Origin: Pandoraea pulmonicola | GTDB taxonomy: Bacteria > Pseudomonadota > Gammaproteobacteria > Burkholderiales > Burkholderiaceae | DNA: 64,000 nucleotides | Assembly (NCBI RefSeq): GCF_000815105.2 | Contig: NZ_CP010310.2 | Coordinates: 5,766,001 to 5,830,000, forward strand | Reading direction: 5' to 3' | Part shown: positions 19,255-27,695 of the stretch, in pieces | Layout: every line of letters begins with the position of its first letter | Numbering within the stretch: position 1 is the first letter of the stretch | The notes under the pieces: model-generated | What the model was told of the DNA's origin: nothing | The model's input: the letters and a program-made list of their open reading frames with translations, nothing else | Databases searched by the model: none | Position numbers and translations under genes: made by a program

Positions 19255-20562
19255 TCACACCCATTTCAGTGCAACGTAGCCAAGCAGAAATGCCATCAGG
19301 AAAAATGGGACGGACACCCAGTGGAAGTGCCACCAGATCTGACGAGATTTCGCCATGCGCAATGCAATCAGATTGGCGAGCGAGCCGACGGCCAGACCGA
19401 AGCCCCCCACCGCTACGCCATGCGCCAGCGCCGGCCAGTTCCGGCTGTACTCGGCGAGCAGGATCGCCGCGGGAACGTTGCTGATGACTTGCGAGAGCAG
19501 CGCCGCACCGGCATATGCCGCGGCGTTGCCCGAAAAATCCACCTGTCCAAGCGTGGCGCGGACCTCGGACAGCTCAGCGACACCGCGCAGCACGACGAAC
19601 ATCAGCACGAAAATCGCCAACAGCAGCCAGTCGATGCCCAGCACGGCATTGCGGCGCGCGAACAACAGCACCGCAGCCACGCCGGCACACGCCCACGCCG
19701 CGTGACCGTGGTCGGCGAGGCCCACGAAACCTACGAACAACGCGAGCGCGGTCCACAGCAACGGCCAGCGCACGTCGTGCGACGGACCGCGCCGTTGGAA
19801 ATGCAATGCGCGCGAATCGAAGGCGGCGGCACACATCGCGAGCAATACCGCCATGAGCGCGAACGTGATCGGCGCCATCATCGCGATGTACGCACCGAAG
19901 CCCATGCCGCTGTGCTGCCAGAGGAAGAGGTTCTGCGGATTGCCGAGCGGCGTGAGGCTGGAGCCCGCGTTCACGGCGAGCGCGAGGAAGATGATCAGAC
20001 GTTCGATCCGCACGGGTGCGATGCGCGCGAGCGACTGGGCCAGCGGGACCACGGCGAAGAGGGCCACGTCATTGGTGAGCAGCGTCGAGAGCGCAGCGGC
20101 GAACATCACCATCAACAGGGCGAGACGGCGTTCCGTGCGAAACGCTCGCAACAACCGTTGTGCGAGCCAATCGAGGAAACCGCTCTGATCGATCGCGCGG
20201 GTGAGCATCAGCAAACCGGCCAGCGTGAGGATCGTGTGCAGATCGATTCGGCGCCACAGCTCGCCGGCACTTGCAGGCCGCGCAAACTGCAGCACCGCGA
20301 AAGCGACGAGCAGGATGACGAGCACACGATCCGCGCGTACGCGCTCGTAAGTTGCGCGCAGCGCAGAAGCGAGGCGCGACGTGCGCGATGGATGCGACTT
20401 GCGGAAGGACTGCTGGGTGGACGAGGTGCGCGAGGCGGGTGATTCGCCCGACGCGCCGGCTTCGCTCACGGCGCTCGCCGGATCGGCTGAATTACGCACA
20501 TCGGCGTCGCCGGAGGCCTGCGGCGTTGCGCCGCTTGCCGGCTCTCCGGTGGGCTCGGTCAT
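19255..20562 (-). CDS. YbiR/SLC13-like anion permease
   Basis: This 435-residue membrane protein has about 70 hydrophilic Ser/Ala/Glu-rich residues, then around ten hydrophobic helices. The segment NAGSSLTPLGNPQNLFLW and its C-terminal counterpart (LLSQVISNVPAAILLA) are the repeated signature of the ArsB/NhaD/CitMHS ion-transporter superfamily, YbiR branch. Substrate is unknown. It lies 24 bp upstream of parB on the same strand in reverse order (parB first), so it may be co-transcribed from parAB. No clear ribosome site supports the ATG at 20562; an internal start nearer the first helix is possible. Confidence 0.8.
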   Translation of the reverse strand: MTEPTGEPASGATPQASGDADVRNSADPASAVSEAGASGESPASRTSSTQQSFRKSHPSRTSRLASALRATYERVRADRVLVILLVAFAVLQFARPASAGELWRRIDLHTILTLAGLLMLTRAIDQSGFLDWLAQRLLRAFRTERRLALLMVMFAAALSTLLTNDVALFAVVPLAQSLARIAPVRIERLIIFLALAVNAGSSLTPLGNPQNLFLWQHSGMGFGAYIAMMAPITFALMAVLLAMCAAAFDSRALHFQRRGPSHDVRWPLLWTALALFVGFVGLADHGHAAWACAGVAAVLLFARRNAVLGIDWLLLAIFVLMFVVLRGVAELSEVRATLGQVDFSGNAAAYAGAALLSQVISNVPAAILLAEYSRNWPALAHGVAVGGFGLAVGSLANLIALRMAKSRQIWWHFHWVSVPFFLMAFLLGYVALKWV

Positions 20563-20586
20563 GACTGGATATTCAGGAGGCCAAAA

Positions 20587-21486
20587 TTATTCGGGGCGAA
20601 TGCGCGCGAGGATGCCGTCGAGTGCGTCGAGGCTGCCGAATTCGATCGTGAGCTGCCCTGCTCCCTTGCGGCCGACCTTGATCTTGACGTTCGATGCGAG
20701 CAGATCCGAGAGTTCTTCCTCGAGGCGTGTCACGTCACGGCCGCCCTCTTGCGCCGAACGGCGGCGAATCCCATCGCCCTGCGGTTTGAGCGACGCATTC
20801 ACGATACGCTCCGTATCGCGCACCGACAGACGCTTGTTCACCACCTGATTGGCAAGCGTGATTTGCGTGGCGGCGTCGACGGCGAGCAGCGCGCGTGCAT
20901 GCCCCATGTCGAGATCGCCCGCGAGCAGCATCGTCTGCACCGGTTGCGCCAGATTGAGCAGACGCAGCAAGTTCGACACGGCGCTGCGCGAGCGGCCGAG
21001 CGATTCCGCGGCTTGCTCGTGCGTATAGTTGAATTCGCCGAGCAGGCGCTGAATGCCTTGCGCCTCTTCGAGCGGATTCAGATCTTCACGCTGAATATTC
21101 TCGATGAGCGCCATTGCGGCGGCGGCTTCGTCGGGCACGTCGCGCACGAGCACGGGGACTTCGGCGAGTCCGGCGATGCGTGCGGCACGGAAGCGTCGCT
21201 CGCCCGCAATAATTTCGTACTTCTCACCATCGACACGCCGCACCAGAATCGGCTGCATCAGACCTTGCGCACGAATACTCGCGGCGAGCTCCTGCAATGC
21301 GCCTTCGTCCATGCGCGTACGCGGCTGATACTTGCCCGCCTGGAGGCGCTCGAGCGCCATCACCGCGGGTGCGCCGTCGGCATTGGCCTCGGTCGCGCCG
21401 TTGTGGTTGTCGGCGTGTGCGCCGAGCAGCGCTTCGAGGCCGCGGCCCAGGCCCTTCTTTTTCAATGCGTTGGTCTTGGTCGCCAT
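20587..21486 (-). CDS. parB: Chromosome partitioning protein ParB (Spo0J)
   Basis: ParB is the CTP-dependent DNA clamp that loads at parS and spreads. The 299-residue protein has a Lys-rich start, the N-terminal CTP-binding domain with RRVDGEKYEIIAGERRFRAARIAG (GERRxR catalytic patch), the helix-turn-helix around YTHEQAAESLGRSRSAVSNLLRLL, and a C-terminal dimerisation domain. It follows parA by 27 bp. Nine parS-like sites lie 3-6 kb away, inside and beside mnmG. Confidence 0.98.
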   Translation of the reverse strand: MATKTNALKKKGLGRGLEALLGAHADNHNGATEANADGAPAVMALERLQAGKYQPRTRMDEGALQELAASIRAQGLMQPILVRRVDGEKYEIIAGERRFRAARIAGLAEVPVLVRDVPDEAAAAMALIENIQREDLNPLEEAQGIQRLLGEFNYTHEQAAESLGRSRSAVSNLLRLLNLAQPVQTMLLAGDLDMGHARALLAVDAATQITLANQVVNKRLSVRDTERIVNASLKPQGDGIRRRSAQEGGRDVTRLEEELSDLLASNVKIKVGRKGAGQLTIEFGSLDALDGILARIRPE

Positions 21487-21513
21487 GACAATGCGTTCCT
21501 GCGCGAATGCGCC

Positions 21514-22284
21514 TTACATAGTTTGAATGCGCGCGATCATTTCCGCGCCGAACTGCAGATACGCCTTCGCGCCGCGCGAGGCGGGATCGAAGACGACACC
21601 CGGCATACCGTAGCTCGGCGCTTCGGCAAGCCGCACGTTGCGCGGAATGATGGCGTTGAATACCTTGTCGCCGAAGTGCTCCTTGAGCTGGTCCGAGACT
21701 TGTTGCTGCAGCGTGATGCGCGGATCGAACATCACGCGCAGCAAACCGATCACCTTCAGGTCGCGATTGAGGTTCGCGTGCACCTGCTTGATCGTGTTGA
21801 CGAGATCCGACAATCCTTCGAGTGCGAAATATTCGCACTGCATCGGAATGATCACGCCGTGCGCGGCGCACAGGCCGTTGAGCGTGAGCAGCGAAAGCGT
21901 GGGTGGGCAGTCGATCAGCACGAAGTCGTACGCGTCGTCCACCTTGGCGAGCGCCTGCTTGAGACGCGTGTCGCGGTTCTCGAGCGAGACGAGTTCCACG
22001 TCGGCGCCGGCCAGTTCGCGGTTGGCGGGCAACACGTCGTAGCTGCCCGTCTCCGAGCGCTGGCAGCTCGTCGCGACATCGGCGCCATCAACCAGCACTT
22101 CGTACACGCTCGACTCGAGCGCGGCCTTGTCGATGCCGCTGCCCATCGTTGCATTGCCCTGCGGGTCCAGGTCGACCAACAGGACACGCTGCCCGTGCGA
22201 CGCCAGTCCGGCGGCGAGGTTCACCGTGGTGGTCGTCTTGCCGACGCCGCCCTTCTGATTGGCCACGCAGAAAATTTTCGCCAT
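21514..22284 (-). CDS. parA: Chromosome partitioning ATPase ParA (Soj)
   Basis: ParA is the deviant Walker ATPase that moves ParB-parS complexes over the nucleoid. The 256-residue protein starts AKIFCVANQKGGVGKTTTTVNLA with the signature lysine in KGGVGKT, and has Walker A' (LLVDLDPQGNATMG) and Walker B (FVLIDCPPTLSLLT). It lacks an N-terminal DNA-binding extension, as expected for chromosomal ParA. It precedes parB and follows the lipocalin gene by 198 bp. Confidence 0.98.
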   Translation of the reverse strand: MAKIFCVANQKGGVGKTTTTVNLAAGLASHGQRVLLVDLDPQGNATMGSGIDKAALESSVYEVLVDGADVATSCQRSETGSYDVLPANRELAGADVELVSLENRDTRLKQALAKVDDAYDFVLIDCPPTLSLLTLNGLCAAHGVIIPMQCEYFALEGLSDLVNTIKQVHANLNRDLKVIGLLRVMFDPRITLQQQVSDQLKEHFGDKVFNAIIPRNVRLAEAPSYGMPGVVFDPASRGAKAYLQFGAEMIARIQTM

Positions 22285-22428
22285 GCCGATGTAGTCCTCC
22301 GAATGCTGCCGTGTTGAAGCGATTGATGCAGATGATGCCGGGATGAAGCGGTATTGCGCAGGCGACGCCGCCGAAGAATGACCGGCCGGAACCCTGCCCC
22401 ACCGGCCACATCCTGCCAGTTCGATTAT

Positions 22429-22443
22429 CTGAGCAAAGCTCAG
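22429..22443. promoter_or_regulatory. Perfect inverted repeat CTGAGC-AAA-GCTCAG between lipocalin and parA
   Basis: A 6-bp perfect dyad with a 3-bp spacer lies 39 bp past the lipocalin stop and 145 bp upstream of parA. There is no strong T-run. It could be a short terminator for rsmG-lipocalin or an operator for parAB. Confidence 0.3.
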
Positions 22444-22482
22444 TTATTACCCGACTTGCCGGTGAAACAGGCCGGCGCGAGC

Positions 22483-23067
22483 TCAGGGTACGCTGGCCTT
22501 TTGCGGCGTCAACACCAGCTTGTCGGTGTCGTAGCCTTGCTTGCGCAATTGAGCTCGCATTTGATTCAGCGCGTTCTCGTCCATGGTCGGCGTACGCGAG
22601 AGGATCCAGAGATACTCGCGACCGGGCTCTCCGACGGCGGCATGCTGGTAGTCGCCGTCGAGCACGATAACCCAGTAGTTCGCCCAAAGCCAGGGAATCC
22701 AGCGCAACCAGTCCGGCGCGAACGTCACCTTGAAGCGTGCGGTGCCGGTGCCCTGCCCGTCGGTGCGGGCAAGGCCGCCGTCGCTCACCCAGGTGCCGTC
22801 TTCCTTGCGGCACTTGTTCGTGACGGCGATCTTGCCGTCCGACAGCGCCACATACTCGGCCGTGACATCCGAGACACATTTTCGCTCGAAGAAATTCGGA
22901 TAGCGTGCTATTTCGTACCAGGTGCCGACATAGCGTTCCTTGTCGATCTTCTGGACGGGGCGAACGCGCGTCGTAAGCGATTCCTGACCCGACTGCGCCC
23001 AGGCCACTGCCGCCACCACCGAGAGACCGAGCATGGCGGCCCCTACCCAGCGGGTCACCTTGTTCAT
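22483..23067 (-). CDS. Blc-type lipocalin
   Basis: This 194-residue protein begins with a signal peptide (cleavage expected after VAWA, about residue 24). The lipocalin signature is clear: [20 protein letters not shown], then DGTWVSDGG, and [13 protein letters not shown] near the end. There is no lipobox cysteine, so it is likely periplasmic, not an outer-membrane lipoprotein like E. coli Blc. Bacterial lipocalins bind lipids or hydrophobic molecules. Its ATG overlaps the rsmG stop (ATGA), so it is translationally coupled to rsmG, placing it inside the usual rsmG-parA junction. Confidence 0.92.
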   Translation of the reverse strand: MNKVTRWVGAAMLGLSVVAAVAWAQSGQESLTTRVRPVQKIDKERYVGTWYEIARYPNFFERKCVSDVTAEYVALSDGKIAVTNKCRKEDGTWVSDGGLARTDGQGTGTARFKVTFAPDWLRWIPWLWANYWVIVLDGDYQHAAVGEPGREYLWILSRTPTMDENALNQMRAQLRKQGYDTDKLVLTPQKASVP

Positions 23068-23744
23068 GCCTTCACCTTCACGCGGAGCAGATGACGCTCG
23101 GCGTCGAGAAACGGAACGTCCAGCGCCAGGCGCTCGAGCAGTTCATAGCCCGGAGGAAGCGCGAGTTCGTTCTCCGCAGCCACCCCCTTCATCGCCCAGA
23201 AGCTGCCCCCCGGTGCGAGCAGCTTGCTGCCCAGCGTGACAAAATCGTTCAGTTCGGCGAAGGCGCGCGAGACGATCGCATCGAACGCCGCCGGCACTTC
23301 CTTGCCGACGACCAGCGACTCCACTCGCCCAGTCACCACGGTGAGGTTGGTCAGCTTGAACGTGGCACGCGCCTGTGTCAGAAACGCGGTCTTCTTGTGG
23401 ACGATGTCGTTGACAGTCACCTGCCAGTCGGGACGCACAATGGCGAGCACCACGCCGGGCAAGCCGCCCCCCGAGCCCACATCGAGGACACGCGAAATCG
23501 GTTCGCGATCCAGACGCGGCAGGATCGAAAGCGAATCGAGAAGATGCTTGACGACCATCTGCCGCGGATCGCGGATCGAAGTCATCTGCAACGACGCGTT
23601 CCATTTGGCCAGCAGCACCTGGTAGTCGAGCAGACGCGCTTGTTGTTCGTCGCCGATGGTCAGGCCGAGTTGCCGAATACCATCGGCCAATAGCACGGCC
23701 AGCTCGTTGCCGCCATTTGCGGCATTGCCTCGCGAAGCAGTCAT
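23064..23744 (-). CDS. rsmG: 16S rRNA (guanine-N7) methyltransferase RsmG
   Basis: RsmG (GidB) methylates G527 of 16S rRNA. The 226-residue protein has the N-terminal [20 protein letters not shown] segment, then the SAM-binding motif [18 protein letters not shown] and the [11 protein letters not shown] region. Length is typical. It lies 12 bp after mnmG and overlaps the lipocalin start, so mnmG-rsmG-lipocalin form one unit. Confidence 0.97.
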   Translation of the reverse strand: MTASRGNAANGGNELAVLLADGIRQLGLTIGDEQQARLLDYQVLLAKWNASLQMTSIRDPRQMVVKHLLDSLSILPRLDREPISRVLDVGSGGGLPGVVLAIVRPDWQVTVNDIVHKKTAFLTQARATFKLTNLTVVTGRVESLVVGKEVPAAFDAIVSRAFAELNDFVTLGSKLLAPGGSFWAMKGVAAENELALPPGYELLERLALDVPFLDAERHLLRVKVKA

Positions 23745-23756
23745 GAGATCTCCGCG

Positions 23757-25721
23757 TCAGGCTGCGTGCTGGTCGCCGGCATCGCCGGCGTCAGTCGTTT
23801 CCCCTGACGCGCGACGTCGTCCGAGTCCCTTCTTGAGATGGATCATCAGCAACGAGATGGCAGCGGGCGTCACACCAGAGATGCGGGATGCCTGGCCAAG
23901 CGTCTCGGGACGCTGCGCATTGAGTTTCTGACGCACTTCGATCGACAGCCCCCTGACATCGTTGTAATCGATGCTGGTAGGCAACACCGTGTTCTCGTTG
24001 GCTTCCTTGCGGGAAATTTCGTCGGCCTGACGGTCGATATAACCTTGATACTTGACCGCGATCTCGATCTGCTCGCGAATCTGAATGGCCTGCAGCGGAT
24101 CATCCGACAGCACGCCTTCGGGAGCAAGTCGCCCGCCCTGCACTGCCATGAGCGCGTCGTACCCGACTTCGGGGCGACGCAACAAATCCGCCAACGAGTA
24201 CTCGTGATCGATCGCCTTGCCCAGCAGCGGCACCGCGTCCTCCGCCGGGAAGGTTTTCGGATTCACCCACGTCGATTTGAGACGTTCTGTTTCACGTGAA
24301 ACAACGTCGCGTTTGCGGCAAAACGCGTCCCAACGAATGTCGTCCACGACACCGAGTTCGCGACCGATTTCGGTCAGACGCATATCGGCATTGTCCTCGC
24401 GAAGCGACAGACGGTATTCGGCGCGGCTGGTGAACATGCGATACGGTTCGGACACACCACGAGTGATCAGATCATCGACGAGCACACCGAGATAGGCTTG
24501 ATCACGGCGCGGGCACCATGCCTCGCGACCTTGCACTTGCAGTGCGGCGTTGATTCCGGCCAACAGCCCTTGGGCGGCGGCTTCTTCGTAGCCGGTCGTG
24601 CCATTGATCTGGCCGGCGAAGAAGAGTCCCGAGATGACGCGGGTTTCGAGCGAACTGCGCAGACCGCGCGGATCGAAGTAGTCGTATTCGATGGCGTAGC
24701 CCGGGCGCAGGATATAGGCGTTCTCCATGCCCCTCATCGAGCGGACCAGTTCAAGCTGGACGTCGAAAGGCAGGCTGGTGGAGATTCCGTTCGGGTAGAA
24801 CTCGTTGGTTGTGAGCCCTTCCGGTTCGAGGTAGATCTGATGCGACGTCTTGTCGGCGAAGCGATGAATCTTGTCCTCGATCGACGGGCAATAGCGCGGA
24901 CCGACGCCCTCGATCACGCCGGTGTACATCGGCGAGCGGTCGAGGCCGGCGCGGATGATATCGTGGGTACGCTCGTTGGTGTGCGTCACCCAGCACGGCA
25001 CTTGGCGGGGATGCTGCTCAGGCCGGCCGAGGAACGAGAAAACGGGCACCGGATCGAGGTCCCCGGGCTGCTCTTCCAGCACGGAGAAGTCGATGGAGCG
25101 ACCATCGATACGCGGTGGTGTACCGGTTTTCAAGCGACCTTGCGGCAACTTCAACTCTTTGAGGCGCGCGGACAGGCTGACGGCAGCGGGGTCCCCCGCA
25201 CGGCCACCGACATAGTTATTGAGGCCAACGTGGATCTTGCCGTCGAGGAACGTTCCAGCGGTCAGCACGACGGCACGTGCGCGGAAGCGCAGGCCTACTT
25301 GAGTGACGGCACCGACGACGCGCTCCCCTTCGACGATCAGATCTTCGACGGCTTGCTGGAAGAGCCAGAGATTCGGCTGATTCTCGAGGCGATGACGAAT
25401 CGCCTGTTTATACAGAATACGGTCGGCCTGGGCGCGGGTGGCGCGGACGGCCGGGCCTTTGGACGAATTCAGGATACGAAACTGGATGCCGCCCTCGTCG
25501 GTGGCAGCGGCCATCGCGCCACCCAGCGCGTCCACCTCTTTCACGAGATGGCCTTTGCCGATCCCGCCGATGGAGGGATTGCAGCTCATCTGGCCGAGCG
25601 TCTCGATGTTATGGGTAAGCAGGAGGGTTTTACAGCCCATACGGGCCGAGGCGAGCGCAGCCTCGGTGCCGGCATGGCCACCACCCACTACGATCACATC
25701 GAACTCGGTCGGATAAAGCAT
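23757..25721 (-). CDS. mnmG: tRNA uridine 5-carboxymethylaminomethyl modification enzyme MnmG
   Basis: MnmG (GidA) with MnmE installs cmnm5 or nm5 groups on wobble uridine. The 654-residue protein begins with the FAD-binding [21 protein letters not shown], then the conserved [22 protein letters not shown] and, near the middle, [16 protein letters not shown]. The C-terminus is the MnmE/tRNA-binding helical domain. The [10 protein letters not shown] segment is encoded by a perfect parS site (24288-24303). It is the first gene left of the putative origin. Confidence 0.98.
   Translation of the reverse strand: MLYPTEFDVIVVGGGHAGTEAALASARMGCKTLLLTHNIETLGQMSCNPSIGGIGKGHLVKEVDALGGAMAAATDEGGIQFRILNSSKGPAVRATRAQADRILYKQAIRHRLENQPNLWLFQQAVEDLIVEGERVVGAVTQVGLRFRARAVVLTAGTFLDGKIHVGLNNYVGGRAGDPAAVSLSARLKELKLPQGRLKTGTPPRIDGRSIDFSVLEEQPGDLDPVPVFSFLGRPEQHPRQVPCWVTHTNERTHDIIRAGLDRSPMYTGVIEGVGPRYCPSIEDKIHRFADKTSHQIYLEPEGLTTNEFYPNGISTSLPFDVQLELVRSMRGMENAYILRPGYAIEYDYFDPRGLRSSLETRVISGLFFAGQINGTTGYEEAAAQGLLAGINAALQVQGREAWCPRRDQAYLGVLVDDLITRGVSEPYRMFTSRAEYRLSLREDNADMRLTEIGRELGVVDDIRWDAFCRKRDVVSRETERLKSTWVNPKTFPAEDAVPLLGKAIDHEYSLADLLRRPEVGYDALMAVQGGRLAPEGVLSDDPLQAIQIREQIEIAVKYQGYIDRQADEISRKEANENTVLPTSIDYNDVRGLSIEVRQKLNAQRPETLGQASRISGVTPAAISLLMIHLKKGLGRRRASGETTDAGDAGDQHAA
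24288..24303. promoter_or_regulatory. Perfect parS site inside mnmG (TGTTTCACGTGAAACA)
   Basis: This is an exact 16-bp match to the canonical parS palindrome, lying within the mnmG reading frame where it encodes VSRET. Confidence 0.9.
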
Positions 25722-25811
25722 CGCAATTTTGCCGCGCGCGGCAAACTCTCTGGATTCGGTAATTGCGGAATTATAGCGGTATTGCGATGCATCATTTGTA
25801 ACCGCTCGAAT

Positions 25812-25825
25812 GTTTCACGTGGAAC
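25812..25825. promoter_or_regulatory. parS-like site GTTTCACGTGGAAC
   Basis: One base away from the perfect palindrome GTTTCACGTGAAAC. It lies 91 bp upstream of mnmG. No hairpin follows it. Confidence 0.8.
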
Positions 25826-25942
25826 GTGGTGGGATTCCGTGATTTTAGTGATGTGTTGATGGGATGAGGGCGGTGTTGCGTCTCAGGTGGGTTTGAAGAC
25901 CTTCGGTACAATAGCGCCTGCACCCTCTCCCGCTTCCGGGCC

Positions 25943-26012
25943 GCAGAGATTACCGGCACCCTGGCTAGGCTCCACCTGAAAGTCGCTACGCCAGGGCACC
26001 GGCAATCTCTGC
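25943..26012 (-). other. Hairpin of inverted unit A
   Basis: Arms 25943-25965 and 25990-26012 pair over 23 bp around a 24-nt loop holding GACTTTCAGGTGGA (minus strand). As minus-strand RNA every position pairs, three as G-U. Confidence 0.7.
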
Positions 26013-26052
26013 CAAGCAAATGTCCGAAATGGTGGAGGAGAAGCGGCGCTCT

Positions 26053-26066
26053 GTTTCACGTGAAAC
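26053..26066. promoter_or_regulatory. Perfect parS site GTTTCACGTGAAAC
   Basis: Exact 14-bp parS palindrome. On the minus strand it precedes hairpin A by about 40 bp. Confidence 0.9.
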
Positions 26067-26155
26067 CGGGTGACTTCGCTTGGCGTGGAGGTACTTTCAA
26101 TCGTTGACAACCACGTCCCGCTATCCCGCTCTCGCTCTTCTTGCACCTCCGGGCA

Positions 26156-26225
26156 GCGGAGATCGACCATGCCCCGCCTAGGCTCCACCTGAAAGTCGCT
26201 ACGGCAGGGCACGGCCGATCTCCGC
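26156..26225 (-). other. Hairpin of inverted unit B
   Basis: Arms 26156-26178 and 26203-26225 pair over 23 bp around the same 24-nt loop type. As minus-strand RNA all 23 positions pair, three as G-U; on the plus strand those three are A-C mismatches. Several base pairs are changed on both sides compared with hairpin A. Confidence 0.7.
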
Positions 26226-26267
26226 CAAGCGAGCTTCCGAACGCCGGTATATCTAACTCACCACGAT

Positions 26268-26281
26268 GTTTCACGTGGAAC
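26268..26281. promoter_or_regulatory. parS-like site GTTTCACGTGGAAC
   Basis: One base from the perfect palindrome, same orientation as the site at 25812. It precedes hairpin B on the minus strand by about 42 bp. Confidence 0.8.
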
Positions 26282-26737
26282 GTCGCACATTTCGAGATGG
26301 ATTCAGTAAGCCTGGCCTGCGACGAGAAATTCAGTACCAAATACTCCGCCGGACGATGATCGCAAACAACATTACTGTTACACCGGCCCACCGCATAACT
26401 TCAAATACCTTTCACGCCAGATCGCAAACTTTGTCCATGTGCACCGCCGCACACGCTGTTACCCCCGAACTACATACGAAGGAAACTCGGCTGCCTTTCT
26501 CAAAGCCCCGGATTCCAAGCTCATCCCCGACCCAATCTTGTGCGAGTTTCGTCAGGTCCGGATACTACAAAGCAACTCCGGCCCAGCCAAGCCCTGACCG
26601 GCAAAGAATCCCCATCCGCCAACACGCTCCCCTTCCTTAACCTGACGCCCCACGCAAAACTCTCAGGTGAGTCGGCGGGGAAACCAATCTTTCTACTCGT
26701 TGTAGCCGAGGTTCCAGTTTCGAAAGTCCACAAGACT

Positions 26738-26751
26738 ATTCGACGTGAAAT
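26738..26751. promoter_or_regulatory. Decayed parS site ATTCGACGTGAAAT
   Basis: It matches 11 of 14 bases of the array's own parS version and sits exactly at the expected position of the first unit. It is probably weak or inactive. Confidence 0.45.
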
Positions 26752-26925
26752 CACCAAACAAGCACCGCAGCCCTTCGGGAATTCGACGGCGGAGACCGGC
26801 GGTGCCCTGACGGAGTGACTTTCAGGTGGAGCGCAGTCAGGGTGCCGCCGGGCTCCGCTGCCCGGATGCTTGCTAGCACCTCAAGCCAATGTAGCGGGAT
26901 GTGGTGGAGAAAACCCATCCTCAGC

Positions 26926-26939
26926 GTTCCACGTGAAAC
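26926..26939. promoter_or_regulatory. parS-like site GTTCCACGTGAAAC
   Basis: One base from the perfect palindrome. The off-consensus C lies on the opposite side from the sites at 25812 and 26268, reflecting the reversed unit orientation. Confidence 0.8.
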
Positions 26940-27114
26940 CACCCAACAAGCGCCGCAGCCCCTTCGGGCGTTCGACGGCGGAGACCGGTGGTGCCCTGAC
27001 GGAGTGACTTTCAGGTGGAACGCAGTCAGGGTGCCGCCGGGCTCCGCTGCCCGGATGCTTGCTAGCACCTCAAGCCAATGTAGCGGGATGTGGTGGAGAA
27101 AACCCATCCTCAGC

Positions 27115-27128
27115 GTTCCACGTGAAAC
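27115..27128. promoter_or_regulatory. parS-like site GTTCCACGTGAAAC
   Basis: Same sequence, 189 bp after the previous copy. Confidence 0.8.
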
Positions 27129-27303
27129 CACCCAACAAGCGCCGCAGCCCCTTCGGGCATTCGACGGCGGAGACCGGTGGTGCCCTGACGGAGTGACTTT
27201 CAGGTGGAACGCAGTCAGGGTGCCGCCGGGCTCCGCTGCCCGGATGCTTGCCAGCACCACAAGCCAATGTAGCGGGATGTGGTGGAGAAAACCCGTCCTC
27301 AAC

Positions 27304-27317
27304 GTTCCACGTGAAAC
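27304..27317. promoter_or_regulatory. parS-like site GTTCCACGTGAAAC
   Basis: Same sequence, 189 bp after the previous copy. Confidence 0.8.
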
Positions 27318-27492
27318 CCCCAAACAAGCGCCGCAGCCGTTTCGGGCATTCGACGACGGAGACCGGCGGTGCCCTGACGGAGTGACTTTCAGGTGGAACG
27401 CAGTCAGGGTGCCGCCGAGCTCCGCTGCCCGGATGCTTGCCAGCACCACAAGCCAATGTAGCGGGATGTGGTGGAGAAAACCCGTCCTCAAC

Positions 27493-27506
27493 GTTCCACG
27501 TGAAAC
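27493..27506. promoter_or_regulatory. parS-like site GTTCCACGTGAAAC
   Basis: Same sequence, 189 bp after the previous copy. Confidence 0.8.
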
Positions 27507-27681
27507 CCCCAAACAAGCGCCGCAGCCGTTTCGGGCATTCGACGGCGGAGACCGGCGGTGCCCTGACGGAGTGACTTTCAGGTGGAACGCAGTCAGGGTG
27601 CCGCCGGGCTCCGCTGCCCGGATGCTTGCCAGCACCACAAGCCAATGTAGCGGGATGTGGTGGAGAAAACCCATCCTCAAC

Positions 27682-27695
27682 GTTCCACGTGAAAC
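27682..27695. promoter_or_regulatory. parS-like site GTTCCACGTGAAAC (truncated last unit)
   Basis: Same sequence, 189 bp after the previous copy. Homology to the unit stops near 27740, before the hairpin, so this site has no stem-loop. Confidence 0.8.

Larger units (their letters stand above)
25812..26281 (-). repeat. Inverted arm of the parS repeat (diverged copies)
   Basis: Three parS-like sites (25812, 26053, 26268) are embedded in sequence related, in reverse orientation, to the 189-bp array at 26738-27740. The shared core GACTTTCAGGTGGA appears as its complement at 25971-25984 and 26184-26197. The copies differ from each other much more than those of the direct array, but the hairpin pairing is kept. 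Confidence 0.8.
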
